A stretch of 64,000 nucleotides of DNA from Gp13-AA77 sp035949375 (GCA_035949375.1 DASZIG010000128.1:1-64000), one strand, 5' to 3'; positions 50,175-59,740 are shown, numbered from the stretch's first letter. Numbers and translations are program-made. The notes: generated by a model from the sequence alone, not told the origin.

Positions 50175-51236
50175 ATGCTGAAGCCTCCAGCGTTGCCTTC
50201 GGAAGGAAATTGCCAGCGCAATACACTACAGACGTTACAGATCCAGGACGGGGCTCCGCGCGGTGGGTTGCCGCGCTTCGGCCAACTCATCGGCAGCGCT
50301 CCAGCGATGACCGAAGTCTTCGCCGTGGCCCATAGAATCGCCGCTTGCGACGTGACGGCCCTCATTACCGGCGAGACCGGGACGGGCAAGGAGCTATTGG
50401 CGCGCGCCATCCACCAGTTTAGCCCGCGGGCCGCCGGTCCATTCGTGGCTTTCTCGTGCGGCAACCTTCCCGAGACGTTGATCGATGACGAGCTCTTCGG
50501 TCACGAGAAGGGCGCCTTCACCGGCGCCATCGGGACGCGTCGCGGGCACTTCGAAGCTGCGGACGGCGGCACCCTCTTTCTGGATGAAATCGGCGATATG
50601 CCGCTGGCCCTGCAGTCGAGGCTCCTGCGCGTCCTTCAAGAGCGCAACTTCGAGCGCCTGGGAAGCACCAGCTTAGTCTACGTAGATATACGCCTGATCT
50701 GCGCCACGCACCGGGACCTGGACTCGATGGTCAGCGAAGGCACCTTCAGGGAGGATCTGCTGTATCGCTTGAACGTCGTACAGCTTCGCATGCCCGGGCT
50801 GCGCGACCGTCGCACTGACATCACGCAGTTGGCGCAACATTTTCTCGTCCGCTTTGCTTTGAAATTCAATAAACACGTCACCCGCTTCTCGCTGGAGGCG
50901 CTTCAGGCGCTCGTGGAGTACGATTGGCCGGGGAACGTTCGCCAGTTGGAGAACGTGATTCAGCGCGCTGTCGCCCTGGCGGAGACGTCAAGCGTGGAGC
51001 TCGAGTATCTCCCCGGTGAGATCTCCGGCCTTCTGCACCCCGAGCCGCAGCTCGAAACGGGTTATGAGGCCGCGGTTCGCGCCTTCAAACGGCGCCTGGT
51101 GGTCAACACGCTGCAGGAATGCGAGGGCAACAAGACCCGGGCCGCTGGCGTCCTCCACCTGAGCCGGCCCTATCTGCATAGGCTCATCGATGACCTGGAC
51201 TTGAAGAGCTTCGAAACCGGTGCTCGCGAGAGCTAG
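50175..51236 (+). CDS. Sigma-54-dependent transcriptional activator without receiver domain
   Basis: The ATG at 50175 has cggaggg upstream. The AAA+ domain is complete: Walker A GETGTGKE near residue 74, the sigma-54 contact loop GAFTGA near residue 117, Walker B GGTLFLDEIGD and the arginine-finger region EDLLYRLNVV. A Fis-type helix-turn-helix ends the protein (CEGNKTRAAGVLHLSRPYLH). Only about 45 residues precede the AAA+ domain, too few for a receiver, GAF or PAS domain, so control is likely through a partner or expression level. 353 residues. Its target genes are not visible in this window. Confidence 0.92.
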   Translation: MLKPPALPSEGNCQRNTLQTLQIQDGAPRGGLPRFGQLIGSAPAMTEVFAVAHRIAACDVTALITGETGTGKELLARAIHQFSPRAAGPFVAFSCGNLPETLIDDELFGHEKGAFTGAIGTRRGHFEAADGGTLFLDEIGDMPLALQSRLLRVLQERNFERLGSTSLVYVDIRLICATHRDLDSMVSEGTFREDLLYRLNVVQLRMPGLRDRRTDITQLAQHFLVRFALKFNKHVTRFSLEALQALVEYDWPGNVRQLENVIQRAVALAETSSVELEYLPGEISGLLHPEPQLETGYEAAVRAFKRRLVVNTLQECEGNKTRAAGVLHLSRPYLHRLIDDLDLKSFETGARES

Positions 51237-51312
51237 CCCTGTTTCGAGACGAGCAGCGCTCTCACGTAGGATCCTTTGAGCAACTTTCTCTTGTCAGACT
51301 CGCTCGAGGTAG

Positions 51313-51386
<74 letters not shown>

Positions 51387-51614
51387 TCAAAGAAGCCAAC
51401 AGGCATCGCCTGAAACAGATCCCTGCCGCCGCGCGGGTTCGTGGGGCAGGCGTGCCTCAGCGAAATATATCACGATTTCATGGGGCCGCCGGAGAACGGG
51501 CGGCTTCAATGATTTCGCGCGGGCGGCGACCCGATCTGAAAACCGCTTCCCATCTGCCACGCTCTCGCCTAGAATCCAATATCACCCGGCCGGTCGCCGG
51601 GTCGCGATTCGCTC

Positions 51615-53012
51615 ATGGCCGATAGATCATCGACCGCGCCCAGCACCTCCGGAGCCCCGACGCCGCACCTGCGGCGCGTCCTGTCGGTGAACGATCTCAT
51701 CTTTTACGGCATCGTCCTGATCCAACCGATCGCTCCCGTGCCCCTTTTCGGCGTGGCGCAAAGCCTGTCCAACGGGTTTTTCCTCGACACGATCATGATC
51801 GCCATGTTCGCCATGCTAATCACCGCTGTCAGCTACGGCCGCATGGCGGCGATCTACCCGTCGGCCGGGTCGGCGTACACCTACGTGGGCCGCGGACTGA
51901 ACGCGCACCTGGGCTTCCTGGTGGGCTGGGCGATGTTCCTCGATTATCTGCTGCAACCTTTGATCAACACCGTCTGGATCGCCACGGCGATTCATTCGCG
52001 CTACCTGCCCCAGGTTCCCTACGTGGTGGCGGCAGCCTTCATCGCCATCGTCATTACGCTGCTTAATCTCGCGGGGGTCAAGTCGAACGCCGAAGCCAAC
52101 AAGGTGATGCTGGTGGCGATGTTTGCGGTGCTCGGGGTTTTTCTGGTGCTGGCCGTGCACTTCCTTTACCACGGCGGTGGCTGGAGTGGCCTGTTTTCCG
52201 TGCAGCCGTTTTACGATCCCGCCACCTTCGACGCCCACCGCATCTGGGGCGCGACGTCGTTCGCCGCCCTCACGTACATCGGCTTCGACGGGGTTACCAC
52301 GCTTTCCGAGGAAGTGGTGAACCCCAAGCGCAACGTGCTGGTGGCCGTGGTCACGGTTTGCCTGTTCGCCGGCATCTTCAGCGGGATAGAAGCGTACCTC
52401 GGAGCGCGAGTGTGGCCCGACTGGCACACGTTCTCCAACCTGGAAACAGCCTTCATGGATGTATGCCATCGCGTCGGCGGCATGCCCCTGTTCCACGCCA
52501 TGGGCGCCGTGCTCATCGTGGCGGCGTTTGGGAGCGCGTTGACCGGAAGCATGGGCGCCGCCCGCCTGCTCTACGGCATGGGGCGCGATAACGTCCTTCC
52601 GCGCGGATTTTTCGGGTATCTGGGCGCGCGCAGCAAATCGCCGACCTATAACATCCTGCTGATCGGAGCCTTGTCATTCCTCGGGGCGGCGGCGCTCGGC
52701 TACTACGGCCAAGCCTACGAACACGCCGGTGAATTGATGAATTTCGGGGCCTTCATCGCCTTCATGGGAGTGAATTTCGCGGCGTTCTGGCAGTTTTCGA
52801 TACTGCGCTCCGAGGGCCGCAAGCCAAGGGTTGTCCGCGACATCCTGCTGCCGCTCGGGGGCTTCTTGTTCTGCGGGATCATCTGGTGGAACTTGAGTCG
52901 CCTGGCCTGGCTGGTAGGGGGCCTGTGGTTTGCGATCGGAATGGGCTACCTCGCGTACACCACGCGCGGCTTCCGCCAAAAGCCCGCGATGGTGGACTTC
53001 AGCGATACGTAG
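51615..53012 (+). CDS. APC-family amino acid/amine permease
   Basis: Twelve to fourteen membrane helices are visible. The family's helix-1 glycine segment appears as NDLIFYGIVLIQPIAPVPLF, and the conserved YGRMAAIYPSAGSAYTYVGR lies after helix 2. A second conserved patch is FAALTYIGFDGVTTLSEEVVNPKRN (helix 6 and following loop; EE and NP are typical). APC permeases import amino acids or amines by proton or antiport coupling. The substrate is unknown. 465 residues. The start at 51615 (ATGGCCGAT) lacks a strong RBS. Confidence 0.89.
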   Translation: MADRSSTAPSTSGAPTPHLRRVLSVNDLIFYGIVLIQPIAPVPLFGVAQSLSNGFFLDTIMIAMFAMLITAVSYGRMAAIYPSAGSAYTYVGRGLNAHLGFLVGWAMFLDYLLQPLINTVWIATAIHSRYLPQVPYVVAAAFIAIVITLLNLAGVKSNAEANKVMLVAMFAVLGVFLVLAVHFLYHGGGWSGLFSVQPFYDPATFDAHRIWGATSFAALTYIGFDGVTTLSEEVVNPKRNVLVAVVTVCLFAGIFSGIEAYLGARVWPDWHTFSNLETAFMDVCHRVGGMPLFHAMGAVLIVAAFGSALTGSMGAARLLYGMGRDNVLPRGFFGYLGARSKSPTYNILLIGALSFLGAAALGYYGQAYEHAGELMNFGAFIAFMGVNFAAFWQFSILRSEGRKPRVVRDILLPLGGFLFCGIIWWNLSRLAWLVGGLWFAIGMGYLAYTTRGFRQKPAMVDFSDT

Positions 53013-53054
53013 AAAACAGCCGGGCGGTCGAATCGCCGCGGCGAGGCCATGGCA

Positions 53055-53366
53055 TCAGAGTCCTACCTTTAGCGCAATCCTGCCTGCGACGATGAAAAGA
53101 ACGGCAGCGGCAACCTGAGCCCAACGTGAAACCTTGATCCCGGCGTATTTTTTCAGCAACGTCGCCGTCAGTGGACAGGCGGCAAGGCCCGAAAGCAGGG
53201 CGAACCAGCCGTGTGTCGGCCGCCATGGCCCCCGTATGATCAGAAGCCCGATGCCGCCAATCACCACGAAAATCGCCCAAGCCCAGCACGCGATCCAGCC
53301 GAGCGCCGCGCCCACTTTGCGCAGGGTAACGCTGTTCAGTCTTACGTTCGGATCGGCCGGCATCAT
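53055..53366 (-). CDS. Small membrane protein with three helices, unknown
   Basis: From the ATG at 53366 (or 53363, with aggag four bases upstream) the protein has about 103 residues and three hydrophobic helices (ALGWIACWAWAIFVVIGGIG, FALLSGLAACPLTATLL, VAAAVLFIVAGRIAL). No family is recognised. It converges on the APC permease gene. A TTG start at 53387 is an alternative. Confidence 0.6.
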   Translation of the reverse strand: MMPADPNVRLNSVTLRKVGAALGWIACWAWAIFVVIGGIGLLIIRGPWRPTHGWFALLSGLAACPLTATLLKKYAGIKVSRWAQVAAAVLFIVAGRIALKVGL

Positions 53367-53452
53367 GCTCCTGCTGGACTGACTCAAACCCGGAATACGC
53401 GCAGCCCCACGCTTTACTTACCGTGCGGCGCTGGGTTACGGTGAATAAGTGC

Positions 53453-53524
53453 GGGCCGGTAGCTCAATGGTGGAGCACTGCCCTTTTAAGGCAGGGGATC
53501 TGGGTTCGAGTCCCAGCCGGCTCA
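53453..53524 (+). tRNA. tRNA-Lys(TTT)
   Basis: The sequence folds as a complete cloverleaf: acceptor GGGCCGG/CCGGCTC, anticodon stem CTGCC/GGCAG with loop CTTTTAA (anticodon TTT), and T-arm TGGG-TTCGAGT-CCCA. CCA is not encoded. 72 nt. Confidence 0.94.
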
Positions 53525-53590
53525 CTGCGGCCCCGTCTTTAGCGCCTGCGCTTTATCCCCGGTCGTCACGCTGAACAATTGGTAATCCAT
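53522..53590 (-). pseudogene. Short C-terminal remnant related to the downstream secreted protein
   Basis: The 22-codon frame reads DYQLFSVTTGDKAQALKTGP. The gene at 53601-54569 ends with YSDYQLFSVSTGEKPQ, so this is a partial duplicate of that C-terminus. Its TGA falls on the last bases of tRNA-Lys. It is too short to be a gene and appears to be the tail of a lost paralogue. Confidence 0.5.
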
Positions 53591-53600
53591 AGAGCAGCCG

Positions 53601-54569
53601 TTATGGAGGGGTCGGGCGCACGGGCGCTTGCGGACTTTGCGGCTTCTCACCGGTACTGACGCTGAACAGCTGGTAGTCCGAGTAACGATGGCGGTTGATG
53701 TAACTGTGGTTGTCGAGATCGATGGTGACCACGACCTCCTGCGGAAGCCAGAGGGCGCCGGCAGCGTTGTGGAACTGAACGGGCGCAAAGGTCACGAGGG
53801 TGGTGGCGCGGCTGAGCGCGATCGAGGGCTGCGGCGCCAGAAGATCGGTGCGCATCTCGACAATCTGGTTGTCATCGATCCAGGCCACGCCTTGAATCAG
53901 GACGGGTATCTTCCCTTTTCCGATCGACCAGCGGGAAAGCACGCCTGACGGGTCAACGTGTTCGGCGAACGCCACCACCCTGCAAGAGCGTCCGTGAAGA
54001 GTCTGGGAACCAAAATCCCGAAAGTCCGATAGCCGTTGATCCTGCGAATCGAAGAACAGCGGCAGAGAAGCAAACCCGCTGGTCTCGAGGAAGCCGGCCA
54101 CGGCGAGGCCGGTGTTGTGGGCGCGTCCCTGCAGGTCCGTGCGATACTCCATGATCCGCAGGGGATTGTCGGGATCGGTCAACATCAAGTAGCGGAACCG
54201 CTGCTCGGCCTGATCGACATCGTCGGTCGGCGGATTGATGTGCTGCCGCGACTGCTCGATGGTCTCGATTGAGCTCGTGTTTTCGAAGTCCTTCCAGACA
54301 GTTTCCAGCCTTTGTGCGGCACCTGACAGCGTAGCAGCCAACGCTGACTGGTCCGCCGCCGGCTTCAGCCCCTTGAGTTCGGGGATCTCGTGAAGGACCT
54401 GCTTGAGCGGCCAATCTACGATAGGCTGGGCCCGGCGGTAAGCGCCCATGAAGGGCGTGTCGGTATCGACGGCGCTCTGAGGATGAGGGAGAGGCGCAGC
54501 GGTCATCGTCGCCCAGGCAAGCGCCCCGGCTGCGACATAGACCATCTTCCAGCGGGTGCCGGCCTGCAT
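53601..54569 (-). CDS. Exported protein of unknown function
   Basis: The preferred start at 54569 gives a signal peptide (MVYVAAGALAWATMTAAPL). A helical region follows (LHEIPELKGLKPAADQSALA, TDDVDQAEQRFRYLM), then a beta-rich half (EYRTDLQGRAHNTGLAVAGF, LPQEVVVTIDLDNHSYINRH). The composition is well coding, and similar hypothetical proteins are common in Acidobacteriota, but no domain is recognised. About 322 residues. A partial copy of its C-terminus lies directly downstream next to tRNA-Lys. Confidence 0.75.
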   Translation of the reverse strand: MQAGTRWKMVYVAAGALAWATMTAAPLPHPQSAVDTDTPFMGAYRRAQPIVDWPLKQVLHEIPELKGLKPAADQSALAATLSGAAQRLETVWKDFENTSSIETIEQSRQHINPPTDDVDQAEQRFRYLMLTDPDNPLRIMEYRTDLQGRAHNTGLAVAGFLETSGFASLPLFFDSQDQRLSDFRDFGSQTLHGRSCRVVAFAEHVDPSGVLSRWSIGKGKIPVLIQGVAWIDDNQIVEMRTDLLAPQPSIALSRATTLVTFAPVQFHNAAGALWLPQEVVVTIDLDNHSYINRHRYSDYQLFSVSTGEKPQSPQAPVRPTPP

Positions 54570-54694
54570 GAACCGAGCATGACGCAAGGCCGGAGCGGGA
54601 AGCAAGCGATTCCCGGCATGGCAAGGCATCGCCCGACTCTGGTATTGTGCCAATTGAATCATGCCCGCGTATTTCCAGTTGAATCGAGGACGCC

Positions 54695-55564
54695 ATGCCG
54701 GACAAGCCTTCTGTTCCCACTTCGCCTCATCCTCGCCAGCCCAAGTTAGCCTATCGCGATGGTCGATTCATGGAAAGCCCTCCTGCCCGTACCTTGCGAA
54801 TCGGCGCCGAGTACCTGGAACCCCAGGCGCGCCTCGAAAAGGCCGGGGTGCAGAACACCATCGTCTTCTTCGGCTCCGCGCGCATCCTGCCTCGGGACGT
54901 GGCCCAAGCGCGCCTGAGTGAAATCGAGGCTGCCGGCACCGCGCGGCCTGGTTCCCCTGAGCACCTACGCGCCGCCCACACCGCGGTTGAGATGTCGAAG
55001 TACTACGAGGAAGCCCGGCATCTGGCGCGCCTGATCACGGAATGGTCGATCTCGCTGAAACGCGGCAATCACTTCCTAGTGGTGTGCTCGGGCGGCGGAC
55101 CTGGAATCATGGAAGCCGCCAATCGCGGCGCGGCGGAGGCCGGCGGCCTCTCCATCGGCCTCAACATCAAGCTGCCCTTCGAGCAAAGGTCAAATCCTTA
55201 CGTGAGTCCGAATTTGAACTTCATCTTCAAGTATTTCTTTATGCGCAAGCTCTGGTTTGCGCAGCCTGCCCGGGCGCTCGTGGTTTTTCCCGGCGGCTAC
55301 GGCACCATGGACGAGCTCTGGGAGTTCGTAACCTTGCTGCAGACCCGCAAGATGGGCCATCAGGCCTTCATCCTGATGTATGGCTCCGAATACTGGAAGC
55401 GTCTGATCAACTTCGATTTCCTGGTGGAGTCGGGAACCATCAGTGAGGACGATTTGCGGCTGCTGCGCTTCGTGGATTCCCCGGAACAGGCGCTCGCCAT
55501 CATCAAGCAGAAGCTGCGCCGCAACCGAGCCATGCGGGCGGCGCTCCGCCATCCGTTCCCGTAA
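54695..55564 (+). CDS. LOG-family nucleotide phosphoribohydrolase (lysine-decarboxylase-like)
   Basis: The LOG signature is present as GGGPGIMEAANRGA (near residue 131) and PGGYGTMDELWE (near residue 202); the second holds the catalytic Arg/Glu environment of the family. The N-terminus (TIVFFGSARIL) is the first strand of the Rossmann-like fold. LOG proteins cleave nucleoside 5'-monophosphates to free base and ribose-5-phosphate; cytokinin activation is the plant role. The bacterial substrate is less clear. 289 residues, longer than the 190-220 of small LOGs, because of a 50-residue N-terminal extension and a C-terminal tail. Confidence 0.88.
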   Translation: MPDKPSVPTSPHPRQPKLAYRDGRFMESPPARTLRIGAEYLEPQARLEKAGVQNTIVFFGSARILPRDVAQARLSEIEAAGTARPGSPEHLRAAHTAVEMSKYYEEARHLARLITEWSISLKRGNHFLVVCSGGGPGIMEAANRGAAEAGGLSIGLNIKLPFEQRSNPYVSPNLNFIFKYFFMRKLWFAQPARALVVFPGGYGTMDELWEFVTLLQTRKMGHQAFILMYGSEYWKRLINFDFLVESGTISEDDLRLLRFVDSPEQALAIIKQKLRRNRAMRAALRHPFP

Positions 55565-55618
55565 AGGCCCGTAAAGGGCCGTGAAGGCCACTAAAGGCAT
55601 GCCACGGAGCATTGTTCA

Positions 55619-58492
55619 TCATTTCCCTGCCTGTTGGGCGCCGGCAGCGTTATGCCGGATGAAGCCCGTGACGGGCGCATCGCCGCCTTCGACGATCATA
55701 TATTCATCGGCCGGCAAATCCACGTTTTGAGATTTGACGGTACTGAGAGCAGCGTTGCCGGCGACCACCAGCACCATGTGCGCGCCGTCGAGCGGGTTCG
55801 TGGCGGCCAAAATCAAAGCCTCGCGTTCCGAGGCGTGGACCTGGCCGTCGATCTTGAAGGTGGCGCCCTGGTAATCGAGACCGAGCTTTCCGGACCAGAG
55901 AGCGAGCGCGGAGTTGGCCTCGGGGCGCCCTACGAAGACCACGTCGCGGTGCCGAAGCAGGTCGCCCGTAACTTCGAAGTCTTTGTAGACCGGAACCCGG
56001 CTCTCGTAGCGATTGAGGAAACGGGTCTGCATCTGCTCGGCCGCGTACCGGTTCGCACCCGCTTCCCGCACCGTGCCGTAGACGATCACGGCAGAGGCCA
56101 GGCGGCGCATGATGTCGCTCGTGAGATAGGCGGGACCGTCGGGAGGATCAATGGGATCGAGGCCGACGCCGGCTTTATCCAGGAATGACTGCGCCGTCAC
56201 GGTCTTGGTGGTGTTGACGGCGAAGTAGTCGCTCATCAGTTTGAAGAAAGAGTCATCGCCCATCTTGTGACGCAGGGTATCCAGAAATAGCACCCCTTTC
56301 GTCTGTTCCCGGCGAAAATGATTCGCGGGTGTATCGGGGTTCAGCTCGAGGCCCCGCCACATGGCCTGCTGGGTCTTCAGATCTTCGTTTGGATCCTTGG
56401 ACTGAAGCACCTCCTTGTAGCGGGCGGAGCCGGCTACGAACCATGCGTCCGCGTCCGAGGCGGGCAGGATCCACCCTTTCCACAGGCGATCTTCATACGA
56501 TGGCGGGTCCGGAGGGTCGGCACTCTTGGGCGCGGGCGGGTCCACGGACGCCATCAGGCGCGTCTTTTCGTTTTGTTGAATCGAGGCGCGCAGGGCCTCG
56601 GAAGGCTCCGTCTGGAAGAGGTAGTAGCCCGAAGGATAGAGGCCGTCGTCGATCTTGGCGTTGTCCCACTTGCCCGGCAGCCACTCGCGCTGGTTGGGCT
56701 TTCCGATGGCCGCCCACACCATGAGGTGAGACGCCATGTCCGACGTCGCCACCTTGGCATCCATGGTGCTGGCGCTCACGAGCGGCGCGGTGCGGAAGGC
56801 GAGGAACCCGAACTGCTCATCGATCTGGCCCCGATACTTGCGGTACAGTTCCTGCCACGCCAGGTCCCGGGGTCCGGGCACGTAGGGAATGTACCCGGTG
56901 TCGCCCTGCGGATCGGGATACTCCTCGAGGCGAACGCTCAGGTCCTTGGCATTGTTGTCACCCCAATAGAATCCCGGAGTTTCCCCGAACCATTCGTTCT
57001 TCGAGCTGCGCCACAACCGCGTGTGATGCGTCCCGAGGTCGTAGATGGCGATTTCGTTGGTCTTGGCGTCCCCCATGATCCACTCGTTGGTGTACAGACC
57101 GTTGTTGCGGGTGCCGAGGTACCGCACAACCTCGTCGATGTTGCCGCCGTACTGAATCGCCATGCGGGCGCGGAAGGCCACCGGGATGCCTTCAATGTTG
57201 AAGGGCGTTTGTTCAATCGTGGTCTCGGTCAGGATCACTCCGGCGTCGTTCTGGTACCAGTCGGTGCCGCTTTCAATGCCGCCAGGGTAGCTTTGGATGA
57301 GCATGCGATGACCCGCGGCCGGTTTGATGTCGAGCAGGACGTTGGTCTGCTCGGCGAGCGTCAGCGGCCACCAGGTGACGTGTCCGATCACCATCTTGCC
57401 GTCGCGCGTGGCCGGGCCCGTGGCGGCAAACGCGCTGCAATGATCCGTGACGGAATCGCGTTTGGGACCAGCGTAGGGAGGCTTGTCAAGCCCGAGGCCT
57501 TCAAGTCCCGTGGGGGTGGTGGACACGGCGGAGCCGAGCTCGCCCATCTCCACCGTGACGTTGGCCACCACGATGTCCATCAGGTCGATGGGCCGATCCT
57601 GCCAGCGGGCGCCGGCCGCGGAGGCGCCGTCCGCGATGCCCCGCATCTCCTCGAGGATTTCCTGGTCGAAGCCGCGGAGAAAGAGGGCGTTGGCGGTGGT
57701 GCGATAGTCCTGCCAGTGGTCCTTGTCGCCGAGAATGGCGGCGCAGCGCTCGAGATACTCCGGAATCTCACGGGCCATCAGATGGCCATGCTGGTATCCG
57801 CGCTCGTAGGGCTGCCCTTCGATGTGCAGGTAGATCCAGCCGGCAGCGGGGTAGCGATAGGCTGGGCCAAACGTCTGCACGGCTTCCCGGGCCGGCCAAT
57901 CGCCCGCTCCGGACGGGATTTCATCGAGCTGAACACCCGCGAACCAGGCCCGGCCGCTGAACGAGCCGCCATTGCCGACCGTGAGAAGGATCTGATCCTG
58001 GGTGCGGCTGGCGACGAATCGCAGCGCGAGGTGGGTCCACGCCTCGGTTCCACCCACCGAAGCCGAGTGAACGTCGAATGGCATCGAGGCCATGGTGAGC
58101 GTGGCGCCCGAAGCAATGGGGGAGCGATCCAGATCGCGCACTGCGACGGCTTCCGTGCGCACCCAACCGCTCAACTCGTAACCCTTGCCGAGCGCGAGAG
58201 TGACGGGCGCGAGGCGAACAACCGCGTCCTCCGACCCGCTTGCGTGCTCGACGCGAAGGGAGGCGGCGTTTCCGTGCGGCACGGAAGCGTCCGGCGTCGC
58301 GGAGCCACGCACCACGGTCCAATCCTGCCTGGCTTGGCTAGGCTTCGTGAAAGACGACTGGAACAAAGGCGTGCTGGCACCCTGAGCCAGAGCCGCCATG
58401 AGCAGGCAACAAGTGAGACGAAGCGTTTGCCTGAGCAAACTCGCGGGCGAAAGCAAGGGTCGGCGCACTGGGGTCCTGGCTGGAATTTCCAT
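55619..58492 (-). CDS. Large secreted C45/phospholipase-B-like Ntn hydrolase with accessory domains
   Basis: A signal peptide (LRLTCCLLMAALAQGAS) is followed by a carbohydrate-binding-like beta-sandwich (residues about 50-185). The Ntn-hydrolase part is marked by GQPYERGYQHGHLMAREIPE near residue 215 and by DHCSAFAATG near residue 335, where the Cys would become the N-terminal nucleophile after self-cleavage. Later blocks include EWIMGDAKTNEIAIYDLGT. The C-terminal 250 residues differ: FFKLMSDYFAVNTTKTVTAQ resembles the end of M1 aminopeptidases. At 957 residues it is much larger than C45 acyltransferases (about 350). The order suggests fusion of a binding domain, a hydrolase and an M1-like tail. 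Substrate unknown. Confidence 0.8.
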   Translation of the reverse strand: MEIPARTPVRRPLLSPASLLRQTLRLTCCLLMAALAQGASTPLFQSSFTKPSQARQDWTVVRGSATPDASVPHGNAASLRVEHASGSEDAVVRLAPVTLALGKGYELSGWVRTEAVAVRDLDRSPIASGATLTMASMPFDVHSASVGGTEAWTHLALRFVASRTQDQILLTVGNGGSFSGRAWFAGVQLDEIPSGAGDWPAREAVQTFGPAYRYPAAGWIYLHIEGQPYERGYQHGHLMAREIPEYLERCAAILGDKDHWQDYRTTANALFLRGFDQEILEEMRGIADGASAAGARWQDRPIDLMDIVVANVTVEMGELGSAVSTTPTGLEGLGLDKPPYAGPKRDSVTDHCSAFAATGPATRDGKMVIGHVTWWPLTLAEQTNVLLDIKPAAGHRMLIQSYPGGIESGTDWYQNDAGVILTETTIEQTPFNIEGIPVAFRARMAIQYGGNIDEVVRYLGTRNNGLYTNEWIMGDAKTNEIAIYDLGTHHTRLWRSSKNEWFGETPGFYWGDNNAKDLSVRLEEYPDPQGDTGYIPYVPGPRDLAWQELYRKYRGQIDEQFGFLAFRTAPLVSASTMDAKVATSDMASHLMVWAAIGKPNQREWLPGKWDNAKIDDGLYPSGYYLFQTEPSEALRASIQQNEKTRLMASVDPPAPKSADPPDPPSYEDRLWKGWILPASDADAWFVAGSARYKEVLQSKDPNEDLKTQQAMWRGLELNPDTPANHFRREQTKGVLFLDTLRHKMGDDSFFKLMSDYFAVNTTKTVTAQSFLDKAGVGLDPIDPPDGPAYLTSDIMRRLASAVIVYGTVREAGANRYAAEQMQTRFLNRYESRVPVYKDFEVTGDLLRHRDVVFVGRPEANSALALWSGKLGLDYQGATFKIDGQVHASEREALILAATNPLDGAHMVLVVAGNAALSTVKSQNVDLPADEYMIVEGGDAPVTGFIRHNAAGAQQAGK

Positions 58493-58590
58493 TTGTGTCC
58501 TCCACAGGCTCGTGATTTTATCACCGCTTAGAATTCAGATGAAGAGGCCTATAGGGGATTCCAGGTTCTGCGCACGTCTCCAAATCTAAA

Positions 58591-58630
58591 GCCCGAATCC
58601 CGAATCCCGAACCCCGAGCCCCCAATCCCG
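58591..58630. repeat. Short gaatccc tandem repeat
   Basis: Successive units cccgaat, cccgaat, cccgaac and cccgag follow each other with slight change. It lies in the gap between the C45-like gene and the Rieske gene. Confidence 0.6.
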
Positions 58631-58636
58631 TTGTTG

Positions 58637-59740
58637 TCAGCTCCGCCAGCGCAACGTGACCGGGCCGTCCATGGGATGTTCCATGGCCTGACCGGTCTCG
58701 CGGCTGCGGAGGTAAGCCTGCTTCAAGCCGAAGTACCACTTCGCCGGACGGTCGGCGTCATCGATCAGCATCAGCGGTGGGTTGTACCTCAAGCCGAGCG
58801 ACTGCTCCGTCATGGTGCGCGTGTCCTGGCCGATGAACATACGGCCGAACAGCCCGAAGATCGACCGCATGAAGGGAACGTGGCGGAAAATATTCCAGGC
58901 GGCGCAGAAATCGATGCGGCACGTATTCCCAGTCACCGGGGTCACCATGGCGCGGCTCGAAAACCACTTGTTGCCGCACCTGATCTGCTCCAGGCGGATG
59001 TTCGGCAGGCGGAAATCGATGGTCGTCACCACGGGCTCTCCATAGACGCCCAGCAGTTTATAGGCGGCGCTGTTGGCCGAAGGCGCGTGAGCGCTCATAC
59101 GGAACCCGAGCGGAATCGGTTCGAAGTGCTTCTGTTTTTCGTGGATGCTCGACCCGCTTCGCCACCACCACGCCTGGTGTACGAAGGGACCGTGCGCGGG
59201 ATCCATGAGGCCGATGATGCCGTGATCGATGCCGAGCGGCAGGTCGGCGGCCAGATGCGCGATGGTGTAATGCTCGCCGAAGACGGGCAGGCGCGGGCAC
59301 GGCTCCTCCGGCTCGCCCCTGGTGCCGGGATACGGGACGTACACCCAGACGTAGCCATCGTGCTCTTCGCAAGCGAAGTGCCCGGCGCGGATGCGCTCCA
59401 CGTTCAGCTTCGAGTCCTGCGGGATCGAAGGGATCAGGCGGCACTGGCCGGTCTGCGCGTCAAAGCGCCAGCCGTGATAGTGGCACTGGATCTCGGAGCC
59501 GTCGAAATGTCCGAGCGAAAGCGGCATCCCGCGATGCGGACAACTGTCGCGCATGGCAAACGCCCGTCCCTCGCGATCGCGCCCGATCACGAGCGGCGTC
59601 CCGAGCAGCATGGCGGTCTTCAACGCGCCCCGCCCTCGAGGCCGGCCACGCCCCAGTTGATCGCTGCGCAGCGGCGAGTACCAGAAACCCCGCAGCATCA
59701 CGGATTCCGGGGTGGAATATCCAGCTTGGGCTTCAACCAT
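58637..59740 (-). CDS. Rieske-type non-heme iron oxygenase
   Basis: The Rieske [2Fe-2S] ligands are CPHRG near residue 67 and CHYHGW near residue 86. The mononuclear iron site is suggested by DHGIIGLMDPAHGPFVHQ near residue 172, which matches the DxxxxxMDPAHxPFVH segment of PaO/Tic55- and VanA-like oxygenases. Such enzymes hydroxylate or demethylate aromatic or terpenoid substrates with electrons from a reductase, for which no gene is adjacent. 367 residues, one gene. A minus-strand promoter lies about 280 bases upstream (60018-60046). Confidence 0.9.
   Translation of the reverse strand: MVEAQAGYSTPESVMLRGFWYSPLRSDQLGRGRPRGRGALKTAMLLGTPLVIGRDREGRAFAMRDSCPHRGMPLSLGHFDGSEIQCHYHGWRFDAQTGQCRLIPSIPQDSKLNVERIRAGHFACEEHDGYVWVYVPYPGTRGEPEEPCPRLPVFGEHYTIAHLAADLPLGIDHGIIGLMDPAHGPFVHQAWWWRSGSSIHEKQKHFEPIPLGFRMSAHAPSANSAAYKLLGVYGEPVVTTIDFRLPNIRLEQIRCGNKWFSSRAMVTPVTGNTCRIDFCAAWNIFRHVPFMRSIFGLFGRMFIGQDTRTMTEQSLGLRYNPPLMLIDDADRPAKWYFGLKQAYLRSRETGQAMEHPMDGPVTLRWRS

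Noticed and set aside
56318..58531. 737-codon plus-strand frame
   Set aside because: Antisense to the large Ntn-hydrolase-like gene; Arg/Gly/Val-rich with no domain.
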